This document shows, piece by piece, positions 52,116 to 61,206 of a DNA stretch of 64,000 nt; the stretch's first letter is position 1, and the number at the start of each line of letters is the position of its first letter. Source of the stretch: Haloplanus sp. XH21 (lineage in GTDB: Archaea; Halobacteriota; Halobacteria; Halobacteriales; Haloferacaceae). Location of the stretch: the NCBI RefSeq assembly GCF_023276355.1, contig NZ_JALLPL010000001.1:1798001-1862000 (forward strand), given 5' to 3'. The notes under the pieces were generated by a model. It did not search any database and was not told where the DNA came from. It saw only the letters and a program-made list of their open reading frames with translations. The translations under genes and the position numbers were made by a program.

Positions 52116-53122
52116 GGCGTCTGCACCTCCCGGTTGCGGAGGAGATAGAGGAAAAACGGAGCGCCGACCGCGGCGGTGACGATGCCGACCGGGAGTTCCG
52201 CGGCGCCGGCCCGGGCCACGGTGTCGGTGGCGACGAGAAAGGAGGCGCCCGCGAGCGCGCTGGTGGGGAGCAGGATGCGGTGGTCCGGCCCCACGAGCAA
52301 GCGCATGATGTGCGGGACGACCAGGCCGACGAAGCCGATGACGCCCGCGACGGCGACGGCAGCCGCGGTCAGGAGGCTCGCGACCGCCAGCAGGATGCAT
52401 TTGGTGCGTTCGACCTCGATCCCCAGCGAGTGGGCGTCCTCCTCCCCGAGCAGCAACACGTTCAGATCGGGTGCGTACACGAGCATCGCGAGGAAGCCGG
52501 GGATGACGATGGCGGCGGCGGCGCCCGCTTCGAACCACGTGCTGTGGTGAAGATGTCCCATCAGCCAGTAGATCGCTTCCCGGATGTCGCGCCCGGCATG
52601 CACCAGAAGGAAGGAGACGGCGGCGCCGAGAAACGTCTGGACCGCGACGCCAGCTAAGAGAAGCGTCTCGACGGGCGTCCGCCCGCCCTCGCTCGCGAGC
52701 AGATAGACGCCGAACGCGGCGATCAGTGCCCCGAGAAAGGCGGCGACGGGGAGCGCCAGCGGGATCGGCACGGGCGCGACGATGGCCGCGACTGCGCCGG
52801 TCGCCGCGCCCGCCGAAACGCCGACAATCGACGGATCCGCCATCGGATTCCGAAAGAATCCCTGCATCACGGTCCCCGCCGAGGCGAGCGCGAAGCCGAC
52901 GACGGCGCCGAGCGCGATGCGGGGCAGGCGAACCGAGAGGACGATCGTCCGGTGGCTCTCCGGCGCGACGGCAGCGCCGCCGAGCAGCGCCGAGAGGGCG
53001 ATTTCCGCGACGCTGCGGACGCCGATAGCGACTGGGCCGACAGTGGCGCTGGCCAGCGTCACGGCGACGAGCGCGACGGCCAGGCCACTGACCCACGCGC
53101 CCGTCCGGGCGCCCACATGCAT
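52112..53122 (-). CDS. btuC: BtuC-type ABC permease
   Basis: From the ATG at 53122 the product is 336 aa with about ten membrane helices and FecCD/BtuC motifs: [20 protein letters not shown] near residue 70, [15 protein letters not shown], and [19 protein letters not shown] near residue 250. It is the channel of a cobalamin-type importer with the BtuD gene behind it and the binding-protein gene diverging in front. The start is supported by a minus-strand TATA element AAGTATTTAC (53148-53157) about 30 bases upstream. A Met further upstream (near 53164) would add 14 residues and lose that spacing. Confidence 0.9.
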   Translation of the reverse strand: MHVGARTGAWVSGLAVALVAVTLASATVGPVAIGVRSVAEIALSALLGGAAVAPESHRTIVLSVRLPRIALGAVVGFALASAGTVMQGFFRNPMADPSIVGVSAGAATGAVAAIVAPVPIPLALPVAAFLGALIAAFGVYLLASEGGRTPVETLLLAGVAVQTFLGAAVSFLLVHAGRDIREAIYWLMGHLHHSTWFEAGAAAAIVIPGFLAMLVYAPDLNVLLLGEEDAHSLGIEVERTKCILLAVASLLTAAAVAVAGVIGFVGLVVPHIMRLLVGPDHRILLPTSALAGASFLVATDTVARAGAAELPVGIVTAAVGAPFFLYLLRNREVQTP

Positions 53123-53183
53123 AGGTTCGAAGGCCTGCTTGCAGTAGGTAAATACTTGTTGCATACCGTCCGAAAATCCGGTA
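53123..53183. promoter_or_regulatory. Shared divergent promoter of btuC and btuF
   Basis: Only 61 bases separate the two divergent genes. The AT-rich GTAAATACTT at 53148-53157 lies about 26-35 bases from the btuC ATG on the minus strand and about 27-36 bases from the btuF ATG on the plus strand, so one AT element may serve as TATA box for both leaderless genes. No cobalamin riboswitch is seen. Confidence 0.5.
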
Positions 53184-54284
53184 ATGCGACTTGTCTCAGT
53201 ACTCCTTGCGCTCGTGCTCGTCCTCGTCGGCAGCGTGGCCCCGGTCGCGGGAAGCACGCCGGCAGCGACCGGAACGACGCCGGCGACGACCGACGCGACG
53301 CGATCTGCCGACTGCTCGTTTCCCGTGACCCGCACCGACGCCACGGGCACGGCAGTCACGCTCTCCACACCGCCCGAGCGCATCGCCACCCTGAACCCGA
53401 GCGCGGCCCAGACGCTGTGGGAAATCGGCGCGCAGAACCGCGTCGTCGGCGTCTCCGAGTTCGCGCGCTATCTCGACGGCGCCGAGGATCGAACCGTCGT
53501 CAACACCGCGTCGGGCGGAATTCGGACCGAACGCCTGATCGCGCTCGACACCGACCTCGTGATCGCACCGGGGACGATATCGCCCGACACCGTCTCGACG
53601 CTCCGCGACCAGGGACTGACCGTCTTCGCCCTCGAAAGCCCCGCGACCATCGGCGGCGTCGCCGAGCAAACCACGCTCCTCGGCCGCCTCACCGGATCCT
53701 GTGCCGGGGCCGCCGAGACGAACGCCTGGATGCACGCGAACGTCGAGGCCGTCCGCGAGGCCGTCGCCGGCGAACCCCGTCCGACCGCGCTGTACGTCTT
53801 CTCCGACGGCTGGACCGTCGGCACCGAGACGTTCATCAGCGACGTGATGACCACCGCCGGGACGCGAAACGTCGTCGGCGACGCCGTCTCCGGGTACGCG
53901 CGGGTCAGCCCCGAGGTGGTCCGCGAGCGCGACCCCGACTGGATCGTGTACAACGATCGGGACGGGATCCCCGACACCGCGGCCTATCGAGAGACGACGG
54001 CAGTCCAGGAGAACCAGACCGTCGAAGTCGGCGTAAACTACCTCAATCAGCCGGCGCCACGGAGCATCGTCCGCGCGCTGCGCACCGTCGCGATGGCGGT
54101 CCATCCGGACGCCGTCGGCGAATCGAGTTACGTCCCGCGGTCGTCCGCCGAGCCACCGGTGGCCACGACCACCGGCGACACGCCGACCGCGACGGCGGGT
54201 GACGCCCCCGGCCTGGGCGTCGGCGTCGCCGTCGTCGGCCTGCTGTCGTTCGTCGTGGTCGCCCTCGACCGTCGGCGACGGTGA
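53184..54284 (+). CDS. btuF: BtuF-type substrate-binding protein, PGF-CTERM-like anchor
   Basis: The 366-aa protein has a Sec signal peptide (residues 1-23), then a BtuF/FecB-type binding fold: [20 protein letters not shown] near residue 60, the linking helix, and [19 protein letters not shown] near residue 290. The C-terminus is Thr-rich followed by [16 protein letters not shown] and a run of arginines, which resembles a PGF-CTERM anchor (PGLG in place of PGFG). It is therefore tethered by its C-terminus, unlike the Tat lipoproteins of the iron cluster. Cobalamin as ligand is inferred from the adjacent btuCD genes. Confidence 0.86.
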   Translation: MRLVSVLLALVLVLVGSVAPVAGSTPAATGTTPATTDATRSADCSFPVTRTDATGTAVTLSTPPERIATLNPSAAQTLWEIGAQNRVVGVSEFARYLDGAEDRTVVNTASGGIRTERLIALDTDLVIAPGTISPDTVSTLRDQGLTVFALESPATIGGVAEQTTLLGRLTGSCAGAAETNAWMHANVEAVREAVAGEPRPTALYVFSDGWTVGTETFISDVMTTAGTRNVVGDAVSGYARVSPEVVRERDPDWIVYNDRDGIPDTAAYRETTAVQENQTVEVGVNYLNQPAPRSIVRALRTVAMAVHPDAVGESSYVPRSSAEPPVATTTGDTPTATAGDAPGLGVGVAVVGLLSFVVVALDRRRR

Positions 54285-54344
54285 CCACGCCGACGGCGCG
54301 CCGCCATCCAAAACCGTATTACGGCCGGCGCGCCGGGTAGGCGT

Positions 54345-54623
54345 ATGGTAGAGAACGTCATCTGGCCGGCCTACCTGGACGCGACGAAGAGTCGCGCCGA
54401 GGGCCGGCGCGTCTCCGAAGACGAAGCCGTTCCGGATCCGACGGTCGACGAGATCGCGGAGGCCGTCCAGCAGGTCGGCTACGACGCGGTGATCGAACGC
54501 GACGTCACCTATCCGCGGGAGTACGAGCCCCGCGGTCGCGTGCTCGTCAAGGGGGCAGACGACGCCTCGAAGAGCGACCTCATCCAGGCCGTCGCGGCCT
54601 ACGTGGACATCCTCCGGGACTAA
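54345..54623 (+). CDS. srp19: Signal recognition particle protein SRP19
   Basis: The 92-aa protein begins with the SRP19 signature [21 protein letters not shown] (starting at residue 2) and goes on with [16 protein letters not shown] and [11 protein letters not shown]19 binds the SRP RNA and prepares it for SRP54, so the protein acts in membrane targeting. Length is typical for archaea. The stop TAA shares its last base with the ATG of the gar1 gene, so the two are translated together. The SRP RNA gene itself is not seen close by. Confidence 0.95.
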   Translation: MVENVIWPAYLDATKSRAEGRRVSEDEAVPDPTVDEIAEAVQQVGYDAVIERDVTYPREYEPRGRVLVKGADDASKSDLIQAVAAYVDILRD

Positions 54624-54847
54624 TGCGTCGCCTCGGAACCGTCACCAAGACTGCGCAGGGCCTGGCGATCGTCCGCACGGACGACGGCACCCCCGAAATC
54701 GGCACGATGGCCGTCGACGAGTCGCTCTCCTCCGTCGGGCGCGTCGTCGACGTGTTCGGCCCCGTCGAGCGCCCCTATCTCGCCGTCTCGCCGGACGACC
54801 ACGTCCGCCTCCCGGACCTCCTGGGGACGAAACTCTACGCACGATGA
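54623..54847 (+). CDS. gar1: H/ACA ribonucleoprotein subunit Gar1
   Basis: The 74-aa protein matches archaeal Gar1: a compact beta-barrel with LGTVTKTAQGLAIVR, VGRVVDVFGPVERPYLAV near residue 40 and LLGTKLY near the end. Gar1 joins Cbf5, Nop10 and L7Ae in H/ACA RNPs that pseudouridylate rRNA. The first base of its start codon is the last base of the SRP19 stop, a pairing that is common in euryarchaea. It lacks the glycine-arginine tails of eukaryotic Gar1. Confidence 0.9.
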   Translation: MRRLGTVTKTAQGLAIVRTDDGTPEIGTMAVDESLSSVGRVVDVFGPVERPYLAVSPDDHVRLPDLLGTKLYAR

Positions 54848-54923
54848 GTCGGCACCGAGCGCCAACCCAACGACAGTCATGGCGACCGGAGGGGCCGGAC
54901 AGTCGCGGCGATCGGAGGCCGGT

Positions 54924-55901
54924 ATGAACGCGCGCGAGATGCGGGGAATCGCCGTCGCCGCCACGCTGTTCCTGCTCGTTCAGGTCGGCGCGGTGGCGAT
55001 GGTCGGCCCGTTCGACGCAGCGGGGTATCAGGCCGTCGAGGACCCCTCCGATCCCACCAACAGCCTCGTCTACTTCGCCGCCATCCTCGTCGCGACGGTG
55101 TTGATGCTCGCCGCGTTCAAATACGCCTTCGAGCGCGCAGTGCGCGCGGTGGTCGTCCTCTCCAGCGCGCTCGTCTCGTGGTACGTCTTCAGTGTCGTCG
55201 CCCCGTCGCTCGTCGTCGGCACCGTCAACCTCGTCGCGGTCGGTCTTTCCGTCGGCGTCGCCGTCGCGCTCCTGGTGTACCCCGAGTGGTACGTCATCGA
55301 CGCCGCGGGCGTCGTGATGGGCATCGGCGCCGGCGCGCTGTTCGGCATCAGTTTCGGGCTGTTGCCCGCGATCGTGCTCCTGTCGGTGCTCGCGGTCTAC
55401 GACGCCATCAGCGTCTACGGCACCGAGCACATGCTCAGTCTCGCGGAGGGCGTGATGGATCTCCACGTCCCCGTCATCCTCGTGATCCCGCTCTCCCTGT
55501 CGTACTCCCTGCTCGAGGACGACTTCTCGGGCGCGAGCGACGTGCACGAGGATGCGGAGGACGCCGACGCCGGGGACGAGTCCGACGACACGGAGCGCGA
55601 CGCCTTCTTCATCGGCCTCGGCGACGCCGTGATGCCCACCGTGATGGTCGCGAGCGGCGCCTTCTTCTCGCCCGCGCCGTCGCTCGGGATCGCCGTCCTC
55701 CCCGCGCTCAACGCCCCCGCCCTGTTCGCGATGATCGGCACGTTCCTCGGGCTCGGCGCCCTGCTCTGGGCCGTGATGAAGGGACGCGCACACGCCGGCC
55801 TCCCTCTGTTGAACGGCGGCGCCATCGGCGGCTACCTGTTCGGGGCAGCACTTGCGAACATCCCGCTCACGCAGGCGCTCGGCATCGCCGCGTATCTCTA
55901 G
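54924..55901 (+). CDS. Presenilin-family intramembrane aspartyl protease
   Basis: The 325-aa membrane protein has about nine spans. Two aspartates sit in the expected contexts: LAVYDAISVYG near residue 158 (YD motif) and GLGDAVMPTVM near residue 234 (GxGD motif). A PAL-type sequence (LPALNAPALF) follows near residue 265. These define the presenilin/signal-peptide-peptidase superfamily; archaeal members cleave membrane segments of unknown substrates. An acidic loop near residues 200-225 separates the catalytic spans. ATG 54924 is preferred over 54879 as the first span follows soon after. The TAG stop shares CTAG with the convergent PUA gene. Confidence 0.9.
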   Translation: MNAREMRGIAVAATLFLLVQVGAVAMVGPFDAAGYQAVEDPSDPTNSLVYFAAILVATVLMLAAFKYAFERAVRAVVVLSSALVSWYVFSVVAPSLVVGTVNLVAVGLSVGVAVALLVYPEWYVIDAAGVVMGIGAGALFGISFGLLPAIVLLSVLAVYDAISVYGTEHMLSLAEGVMDLHVPVILVIPLSLSYSLLEDDFSGASDVHEDAEDADAGDESDDTERDAFFIGLGDAVMPTVMVASGAFFSPAPSLGIAVLPALNAPALFAMIGTFLGLGALLWAVMKGRAHAGLPLLNGGAIGGYLFGAALANIPLTQALGIAAYL

Positions 55902-56362
55902 TCGGCGCCCTCGCGCACCTTCACCGCCATCCCCGTCTCGAAGTCGTGCATGGCGTCGGCGGCGAGTTCCGCACGGCCCACGCCGAGGATCGCACCCTCG
56001 TGGTGGACGACGGCCACCTCGTCGTCCGGGCGCACGTCGTCATCGACATCGCGGACGAACTTCGCGAAGACGTTCTTGCCGTCGCGGACGAACGGGTCGC
56101 TCTCCGACCCGACGACGACGCGGGCACGCACCCCATCCAGTGCCGCGACCAGTCGACGGCCGCCTTCGAGGCCGAGCGTGAACCGGCCGTCCGTGCCGTA
56201 GGAGACGACGCGCCCGGCGGCGGCGCGGACCTGGCGCGGACGACCGCCCGTCGACCGCGTCACGGTGAGATCGTCGGCTGGCGGAAAGAGCGCGGCCCCC
56301 GCGCCAGCACCGAACTGGTAGTCGGCGACAGTCCGGAGCCGCGGGAGGTCCTCCTGAGTCAT
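55898..56362 (-). CDS. PUA-domain RNA-binding protein
   Basis: The 154-aa protein begins with an N-terminal pre-PUA-like part (DLPRLRTVADYQFGAGAGAALFP) and a C-terminal PUA domain: VRDGKNVFAKFVRDVDDDVRPDDEVAVVHHEGAILGVGRAEL. The archaeal class is common as a separate small gene related to archaeosine transglycosylase tails. It likely binds tRNA or rRNA. The start at 56362 (MTQEDL) is preferred over a longer frame whose extra residues are basic and unlike the family. It converges with the presenilin gene, overlapping by 4 bases. Confidence 0.8.
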   Translation of the reverse strand: MTQEDLPRLRTVADYQFGAGAGAALFPPADDLTVTRSTGGRPRQVRAAAGRVVSYGTDGRFTLGLEGGRRLVAALDGVRARVVVGSESDPFVRDGKNVFAKFVRDVDDDVRPDDEVAVVHHEGAILGVGRAELAADAMHDFETGMAVKVREGAD

Positions 56363-56461
56363 GGGTCGATTCGACCGCCCACACGCAAAAGTCTTCTCGG
56401 CTGCGGCCGTCATGCTCGATTTGGGGAGGAGCTAAACGTCGTCCACGTCAAACACACCGGT

Positions 56462-56899
56462 ATGTACGATCGAATCCTGGTACCGACTGACGGCAGCGAG
56501 GGGACGAGCGAGGCCATCGACCACGCGATCCGTATGGCCACGGACCAAGGGGCCACGCTCCACGCCATCTACGTGGTCGAAAACGTGGCGGGCGGCGAGG
56601 CGACGGCCGCGACGGTGCTCGACGCCCTCGAAGCGGCGGGACAGGAGGCCATCGACGACCTCATCGAGCGGGCCGAATCGGCGGGCGTCGAGACGGTCGA
56701 GGGCGTCGTCGCCCGCGGCACCCCCCACCAGGCCATCCTCGACTACGCCGACGAGCACGACATCGGCCTCGTCGTCATGGGCACCCACGGCCGGACGGGG
56801 GTCGACCGCTATCTCCTCGGCAGCGTCGCGGAACGAGTCGTCCGCCTCTCCGACGTGCCCACGCTCGTCGTGCCGCTCCCGGACGAGACGGGCGACTGA
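56462..56899 (+). CDS. Universal stress protein (UspA family)
   Basis: The 145-aa protein has the complete UspA fold: MYDRILVPTDGSEGTSEAI at the N-terminus and the ATP-binding signature GTHGRTGVDRYLLGSVAE near residue 108, followed by VPTLVVPL. Such proteins bind ATP and act in stress responses, osmotic and oxidative included; haloarchaea carry many copies. The ATG follows a short AT-rich sequence; no operon partner is obvious, since the PUA gene diverges from it. Confidence 0.93.
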   Translation: MYDRILVPTDGSEGTSEAIDHAIRMATDQGATLHAIYVVENVAGGEATAATVLDALEAAGQEAIDDLIERAESAGVETVEGVVARGTPHQAILDYADEHDIGLVVMGTHGRTGVDRYLLGSVAERVVRLSDVPTLVVPLPDETGD

Positions 56900-56909
56900 T
56901 ACCCTAGAC

Positions 56910-57442
56910 TCACTGAAGCGTGCGCGCGAACCAGTCGGCCGCTTCCTCGGCGACTTCTTCGAGTTCGCCCTCGTCCTCGAAGAGGTGACCTGCCCCCGGG
57001 ACGACGTGGAGATCCTTCTCGCAGTCGAGTTGCTCGTAGGCCTCGCGGTTGAGTTCGAGAACGTCGGTGTCGTCGCCGCCGACGATGAACAGCGTCGACG
57101 CGCGCACGTCACTGAGGACCTCGGAGGCCATGTCCGCGAGACACGACGGCGTCGATATCGTCGCCGTAGCGCGCGGCCGCCCGAAGCGTCGCCGCGGCGC
57201 CCGTACTCGCGCCGAAATAGCCCACGTCGACGTCTTCCGTCGACTCCCGGCCCCGGATCCACTCCGTCGCGGCGACCAACCGATCCGTGAGTAGCGGGAT
57301 GTCGAACCGGTTCTCGTGGTCGCGGTCCGCCGCTTCCGTGGGCGAAGACGACCACGCCCGACGCGTCGTCGGGCACGTCGAGGAGGCCGGGGAGTTCGGC
57401 ACCCTCGGCAGGGATGGTGACGGTGTCTTGGCGTTCGGCCAT
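56910..57442 (-). pseudogene. Alpha/beta hydrolase (dienelactone hydrolase-like), broken
   Basis: Three frames are needed to read it. The first gives ERQDTVTIPAEGAELPGLLD to VVVFAHGSG; the second continues DRDHENRFDIPLLTDRLVAA and has DVGYFGASTGAAATLRAAA with the nucleophile motif G-x-S-x-G (GASTG); the third ends LASEVL-like SEVLSDVRASTLFIVGGDDT and GAGHLFEDE, the catalytic His region. Intact relatives have about 30 more residues after the oxyanion HGSG segment and a few more before ASEVL, so two deletions with frameshifts have occurred. It is unlikely to be functional. Confidence 0.75.
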
Positions 57443-57487
57443 CCCCCGCATATGCCGGGGACGAACTTCACTGCCGAGGGTGATCGG

Positions 57488-58330
57488 TCACTCCTCGGTC
57501 CGCAAGTCGCGCACGCGGTCGATGTTCCAGGCGTACCCCTTCTCGTCGACCGGCGTCTCCAGCACCATCGGTTTCTCGCACAGAGCGTCGTGGGTGACGA
57601 AGCGACGGAACCCCTCGTCGCCGATCTCGCCCTCGCCGATGTGTTCGTGTTCGTCCTTCTCGGAGCCGAGCGGGTGTTTCGAGTCGTTGAGGTGGAGATA
57701 GTGGATGTGCTCGATACCGACGGTGTCCCGAATCTCGTCGATCAGGTCGGCCATCGATGCATCGTCGGTGAAGTCGTAGCCCGCCGCGAAGAGGTGACAG
57801 GTGTCGAGACAGACGCCGATGTCGTCGTACGAGTGGTCCGAAACGGCGACCATCTCGTCGAGATGGGCGAGACGGCGGCCGACGGTGGTGCCCTTGCCCG
57901 CGGTGTTCTCCAACAGGACCGTCACTCCGTCCGGAACCTCGAGATCCGAGAGCCGATTCCCGACGTTCTCGATCCCCGTCTCCTCGCCGGCGCCGGTGTG
58001 GGCGCCGGGGTGGAAGACGTAGTAGGGGATGTCGAGCGCCGCTGCCGCGTCGAGTTCGGCCTGGAGGCAGTCGAGGGATTTGGCCGCCAGGTCGTCTTTC
58101 GGCGTCGCGAGGTTGATGAGGTAGGTGCCGTGGACGATCCAGGGGCGAACGTCGCGGTCGGCCGCAGCCTCGCGAAACGCCTCGGCTTCTGCGTCATCGA
58201 CGTCGCTGACCGCCCACCCCCGCGGCGAGCCGACGAATATCTGCCCGCAGTTGCCGCCGAGTTCGCCTTCGTGTTCCACCGCGTCCGGGTAGCCGTCCGC
58301 AATCGAGACGTGTGCGCCAACTCTGAGCAT
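57488..58330 (-). CDS. nfo: Endonuclease IV (AP endonuclease)
   Basis: The 280-aa protein is a TIM-barrel deoxyribonuclease IV. Visible family elements are VGAHVSIADGY at the N-terminus, VFHPGAHTGAGEETGIENV near residue 105, LLENTAGKGTTVG near residue 137, GVCLDTCHLFAAGYDF near residue 172 and HLNDSKHPLGSEKDEHEHIG near residue 218, containing the metal-binding His, Asp and Glu. The enzyme cleaves DNA at abasic sites in base-excision repair. The start at 58330 is the first ATG with the family residues. Confidence 0.94.
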   Translation of the reverse strand: MLRVGAHVSIADGYPDAVEHEGELGGNCGQIFVGSPRGWAVSDVDDAEAEAFREAAADRDVRPWIVHGTYLINLATPKDDLAAKSLDCLQAELDAAAALDIPYYVFHPGAHTGAGEETGIENVGNRLSDLEVPDGVTVLLENTAGKGTTVGRRLAHLDEMVAVSDHSYDDIGVCLDTCHLFAAGYDFTDDASMADLIDEIRDTVGIEHIHYLHLNDSKHPLGSEKDEHEHIGEGEIGDEGFRRFVTHDALCEKPMVLETPVDEKGYAWNIDRVRDLRTEE

Positions 58331-58405
58331 ACACCGCCTTGTGACGGGGGGTGGGTCAAGGTTTCTCTCTCCGTCGCGGTCCCGGGACGGTCACGACGTG
58401 ATCAC

Positions 58406-59833
58406 TCAGACCGCGAGCGTGTCGACGACGACCGCCAACAACAGCGCGCCGAGATAGGCGTTCGAGGCGTGGAACGCGCGGAAGGCCGCGGATTCGGTGC
58501 GGTCGAAATGGAGGCGGACGACCGCCCACAGGAAGACGGCGCCGAGGGCGACGCTGACGAACACGTAGAGCCACCCGAGCGACTCCCAGGCCGCCAGAGC
58601 GCCGGCGCCGACGAACGTCGCGCCCAGCCACCAGAGGATGTGTTTCCGGGTCTCCGTCTCGCCGCGGACGACGGGCATCATCGGGAAGCCGCCGCGGGCG
58701 TAGTCGTCCTTGTACGCCAGCGCGAGGTTGTAGAAGTGCGCGGGCGTCCAGAGGAAGATGACGGTTGCGAGCAGGAGGCCACCGAGACCGATGGTGCCCG
58801 TGACCGCGGCCCAGCCGATCAGTGCCGGGAGCGCGCCCGCGGCCCCGCCGATGACGGTGTTCTGCACCGTGTTCGGCTTCAGAACGAGCGTGTAGATGAC
58901 GCTGTAGAAGACGATAGCGACGAGGCCGAGGACGGCCACCAGCGGGTTGACGGCGGCGAAAGCGGCGAGCGACCCCAGAGTCAACAGGGCGCCGAACGCC
59001 AGCGCGTTGCGCACCGACACAATGTCGGTCGCGAGCGGGCGGTCGCTGGTGCGGGACATCCGACGGTCGATGTCACGCTCGAAGACGTGATTGAAGGTGC
59101 CGCTCGCGCCGATGGAGAGCACGCCACCGAGCAGCGTCAACACGACTGTCCGGGGTGCGAGCGCCGGGCCGGCGGCCAGCGCCATACCAGCGGAGGCGAC
59201 GAGACAGAGCAGCCACATCAGGCGTGGCTTCGTGAGTCGGAAATACGCCGCGGCGACGGTGCGGGCGCGGGCGAGCGGCGCCTCGGGGAGCGTGGGCCGC
59301 TCCGTCCTTCCCACGGACGCCTCGGGCGGCGAGAGGTCGGCGACAGGCCCCTCGTCGGTGTCGCCCGTCGCGAGTTCAAGCGTCCACGCGAGCGCGGCGA
59401 CGAGGCCGCCGAAGATGACCATCCCGACGAGGAGATGGAGAGCGGACAGGGCTTCGGTCGCCCCGGTCGTCGCGACGAGCGCACCGAGGGCGGCCTGGAC
59501 GGGATAGCAGAGGAGGGAGACGCCGAGGGCGGCGCGGACGCGACGGGAGCAGTCGGTTCGCCAGGCGGCGATACCGGCTGCGAGGACGAGGAGGCCAACG
59601 CCGACGGCGGCGACGCGGTGGCCGACGACCAGTGCGCCGGCGGCCGTCGTCGGGAGGGACGATCCGGAGCCACAGGCGGGCCACGCGGCACACGTCCGGG
59701 TGGCGTCGGTGACGGCGATGGTGGTCCCGACGAGCACGAGCAGATAGACGCCCATCGCACTCGCGGCGAGGAGGCCCGGGAATCGGTCGGCTACGTCTCG
59801 ACCCACGGTTCGATCACTGGCGGCGTTTGGCAA
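58406..59833 (-). CDS. ctaB: CtaA/COX15-like fused to heme o synthase (CtaB)
   Basis: The 475-aa membrane protein has two parts. Residues about 1-160 look like half of a heme a synthase (CtaA/COX15), with CAAWPACGS and GHRVAAVGVG. Residues about 190-475 are protoheme IX farnesyltransferase (CtaB) with the prenyl-diphosphate motif NHVFERDIDRRMSRTSDRPLA near residue 265 and YTLVLKPNTVQNTVIGG. CtaB adds a farnesyl group to heme b to give heme o for terminal oxidases. The divergent coxB gene lies 112 bases away. Fusions of this kind are known in haloarchaea. Confidence 0.92.
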   Translation of the reverse strand: MPNAASDRTVGRDVADRFPGLLAASAMGVYLLVLVGTTIAVTDATRTCAAWPACGSGSSLPTTAAGALVVGHRVAAVGVGLLVLAAGIAAWRTDCSRRVRAALGVSLLCYPVQAALGALVATTGATEALSALHLLVGMVIFGGLVAALAWTLELATGDTDEGPVADLSPPEASVGRTERPTLPEAPLARARTVAAAYFRLTKPRLMWLLCLVASAGMALAAGPALAPRTVVLTLLGGVLSIGASGTFNHVFERDIDRRMSRTSDRPLATDIVSVRNALAFGALLTLGSLAAFAAVNPLVAVLGLVAIVFYSVIYTLVLKPNTVQNTVIGGAAGALPALIGWAAVTGTIGLGGLLLATVIFLWTPAHFYNLALAYKDDYARGGFPMMPVVRGETETRKHILWWLGATFVGAGALAAWESLGWLYVFVSVALGAVFLWAVVRLHFDRTESAAFRAFHASNAYLGALLLAVVVDTLAV

Positions 59834-59920
59834 TCCCCCTACTTAGGCCCGCCGCTTTTTCGCCCGCGCTGAGGGAAACGACGGGGCCCCGTGGTGCGCC
59901 CTATCAGTAGCTATTTATGG

Positions 59921-59928
59921 GGATGATT
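59921..59928 (+). promoter_or_regulatory. TATA box of coxB
   Basis: CTATTTAT lies about 22 bases before the coxB ATG at 59946, a leaderless spacing. An inverted repeat ATGGGG ... CCCCAT (59927-59932 and 59935-59940 region) lies between box and start and could bind a regulator, though it may be chance. Confidence 0.5.
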
Positions 59929-59945
59929 CCAACGCCCCATAGAGC

Positions 59946-60746
59946 ATGAAACGGTCGCGCCTCCTGCTGGCGTCGCTGCTCTCGGTGGTGGCTCTCTCCC
60001 TCGCCGCCGATCCAGTAGCGGCCCAGCCGTCAACCACTGCAGAGCTCATCTATGGGCTGAACGACACATTGCTACTGATCGCCGTTCCGATCACCCTCCT
60101 CGTCGAAGGCATCCTCATCTACACGGTGCTCCGATTCAAGGACGCCGACGAAGCCAAGCCGACCCGGGAGAACCGCAAACTGGAGATCACGTGGACCGTC
60201 GCCACGGCGATCATCCTGCTGTTCGTCGGCGTGGCTTCCTATGGCGTCCTCGCGAACGAAGACGTCACCTTCGAGAGCGACGAACAGACCATCGCGCCCG
60301 AGGACGACGACGTGGTCGTCAAGATGACCGCCTTCCAGTGGGGCTGGCAAGCCAGTTACCCCGAGGAAGGGGTGCAGGCGTCGGGCACCGCGCCGACGGT
60401 GGTGATCCCGAAAGGACAGGACGTCTACTTCAACATCACGTCCAGGGACGTGTTACACGCGTTCCACGTCCCCAAACTCGGACTGAAACAGGACGCGATG
60501 CCCGGGCAGGCGAACGTGATCAAGACCGTTGCGCTCGAAGAGGGCACCTATCAGGGCTACTGTGCGGAGTTCTGTGGCGTCGCCCACTCGCAGATGTACT
60601 TCGAGATCCAGGTCGTCTCCCAGGAGGAGTACCAGTCGTATCTCGACGAACAACGGAGTGGATCGAGCGATCTCGAGCCCGACGTTAGCGACGAGGAGAT
60701 CCGCGCACACGACGTGACGGCCACACAGGCGCCGATCCAGGCCTGA
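59946..60746 (+). CDS. coxB: Cytochrome c oxidase subunit II
   Basis: The 266-aa protein has a signal peptide (residues 1-27), two membrane spans (about 45-65 and 82-102), and a cupredoxin domain holding the CuA site: FQWGWQASYPEEG near residue 134, HAFHVPKLGLKQDAMPG near residue 176, and the cysteine pair in CAEFCGVAHSQM near residue 203. It accepts electrons and passes them to subunit I. Subunit I is not in the window, though heme a/o biosynthesis (ctaB) is adjacent. The Asp/Glu-rich C-terminus is typical of haloarchaeal subunit II. Confidence 0.93.
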   Translation: MKRSRLLLASLLSVVALSLAADPVAAQPSTTAELIYGLNDTLLLIAVPITLLVEGILIYTVLRFKDADEAKPTRENRKLEITWTVATAIILLFVGVASYGVLANEDVTFESDEQTIAPEDDDVVVKMTAFQWGWQASYPEEGVQASGTAPTVVIPKGQDVYFNITSRDVLHAFHVPKLGLKQDAMPGQANVIKTVALEEGTYQGYCAEFCGVAHSQMYFEIQVVSQEEYQSYLDEQRSGSSDLEPDVSDEEIRAHDVTATQAPIQA

Positions 60747-60767
60747 ACGTCGCTGTCACGCGGCCGA

Positions 60768-60777
60768 GCCGTTTTTC
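60768..60777. terminator. Putative T-rich terminator between coxB and ribL
   Basis: The run GTTTTTCTC in the 31-base gap between convergent genes could end the coxB transcript, since archaeal termination often uses T tracts. The signal is short and unsupported by a hairpin. Confidence 0.3.
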
Positions 60778-61206
60778 TCAGCACCGACGGTCGACGATCC
60801 GATCGACGATCCGTCCCGTCGAGCAGAGTTCGTCGTCATCGCTGGATTCCCGCGCCGAGGCGCGCCTGAGTTCGCAGTCCACGCCACGCGACCGGAGCGC
60901 CGCCTGCAGTCGCTCCTCGTCGTGATGTTGATCGTAGCCGAGAACGATGACGTCGGGATCGATGCGCTCGATGGGAACGAAGATGTCCTCGGGGTGGCCC
61001 AGGTGGGCCTCGTCGACGACGCCGAGGGCGGCGACCATCTCCCGGCGCTGCTCGTCGGGCAGGATGGGTTCGGGTTTGTGCGTGACGTTCTGACTCCGGG
61101 CGACGATGACGTGGAGGTCGTCACCCATCGCCGCGGCGTCGGAGAGGTAGTGGACGTGACCGGGGTGGAGGATGTCGAAGGTCCCCTGTGCAACGACGGT
61201 CGTCAT
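60778..61206 (-). CDS. ribL: FAD synthetase RibL (cytidylyltransferase family)
   Basis: The 142-aa protein starts with the nucleotidyltransferase signature [21 protein letters not shown] (residues 8-28), which contains the HxGH of cytidylyltransferases, and ends with [19 protein letters not shown] near residue 87. Archaeal RibL makes FAD from FMN and ATP. A cysteine in the C-terminal CELRRAS region matches archaeal RibL. The length is right for the family. It converges with coxB. Confidence 0.9.
   Translation of the reverse strand: MTTVVAQGTFDILHPGHVHYLSDAAAMGDDLHVIVARSQNVTHKPEPILPDEQRREMVAALGVVDEAHLGHPEDIFVPIERIDPDVIVLGYDQHHDEERLQAALRSRGVDCELRRASARESSDDDELCSTGRIVDRIVDRRC

Noticed and set aside
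59840-59860. TTAGGCCC near the ctaB/coxB promoters as an iron box
   Set aside because: Only one arm matches and the second arm is absent, unlike the sites of the iron cluster.
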